In this document: in pieces, positions 1 through 5,226 of the stretch | How positions within the stretch are numbered: position 1 is the stretch's first letter | Layout: each line of letters opens with the position of its first letter | Source: an uncultured Mesorhizobium sp. | GTDB lineage: Bacteria > Pseudomonadota > Alphaproteobacteria > Rhizobiales > Rhizobiaceae | Length of the DNA: 5,226 bases | Assembly (NCBI GenBank): GCA_950071955.1 | Contig: CATMOC010000311.1 | Location: forward strand, 1 to 5,226 | Direction: 5' to 3' | The notes under the pieces: generated by a model | Database searches by the model: none | Told to the model about the DNA's origin: nothing | Seen by the model: the letters and a program-made list of their open reading frames with translations, nothing else | Translations under genes and position numbers: made by a program

Positions 1-2269
<2,269 letters not shown>

Positions 2270-2404
2270 TTAGAGGCCGTGGCCGACCTCCGTTTTCAAA
2301 ATCTCCGGACCGTTCGGCCCGGTGTTGACGGCGGTTCGGCCTTGAATATGGCCCCCGCGCCGCCTCCGACAAGCACCCGCCCGCCCCTGGGGGCAGCGGG
2401 AAAC

Positions 2405-2432
2405 GCGCATCGCGGAGCTCTCCGCGATGCGC
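2405..2432 (-). repeat. Perfect 12-bp inverted repeat (stem-loop) after the rpoB stop
   Basis: The arms GCGCATCGCGGA (2405-2416) and TCCGCGATGCGC (2421-2432) are exact reverse complements around a 4-nt loop. In the rpoB transcript the structure begins 10 nt after the stop codon. Only GTTTCCCG follows, three T residues rather than a U-tract, so it is a poor intrinsic terminator. More likely roles are partial attenuation, RNA processing or protection of the rpoB 3' end. The role is inference; the perfect pairing is seen directly. Confidence 0.85.
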
Positions 2433-2442
2433 TCGATCCCGT

Positions 2443-5226
<2,784 letters not shown>

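Noticed and set aside
2380..2400. Possible second hairpin (CCCGC...GCGGG around a C-run and G-run)
   Set aside because: The pairing is short and made of homopolymer-like C and G runs that arise easily in GC-rich spacer DNA, and no T-run follows in either direction.

Overview
This window holds two neighbouring housekeeping genes on the minus strand: rpoB (beta subunit of bacterial RNA polymerase, N-terminal part missing) followed downstream by rpoC (beta-prime subunit, C-terminal half missing). They are separated by a 185-base spacer. The order rpoB-rpoC in one direction is the standard bacterial arrangement. The rpoC start ([10 protein letters not shown]...), the general fit of both proteins to proteobacterial subunits and the high GC content (rows of 60 bases counted by hand run from about 55 to 75%) suggest an alphaproteobacterium. 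The order or family cannot be fixed by eye.

Layout, in the direction of transcription (right to left): 5226-2443 is the last 927 codons of rpoB, from just before the rifampicin region to the TAG stop. 2442-2258 is the spacer. It carries a perfect 12-bp stem-loop just after the rpoB stop and the rpoC ribosome binding site at its other end. 2257-1 is the first 752 codons of rpoC, from the N-terminal zinc site through the clamp helices and the catalytic Asp triad to just before the bridge helix. Both reading frames are open throughout and I saw no frameshift or internal stop. The two products meet at the active centre of the core enzyme: beta supplies the fork, flap and hybrid-binding lysines, and beta-prime supplies the Mg-binding aspartates.

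I find no mobile element, CRISPR array, RNA gene or undescribed system here. Two things deserve a second look. First, synonymous codon use changes sharply inside both genes (near 3900 in rpoB and near 1200 in rpoC), each time at a very conserved protein motif. That pattern fits an assembly chimera of related genomes, or intragenic recombination. Second, the rpoB-rpoC spacer has a strong perfect hairpin without a proper U-tract.
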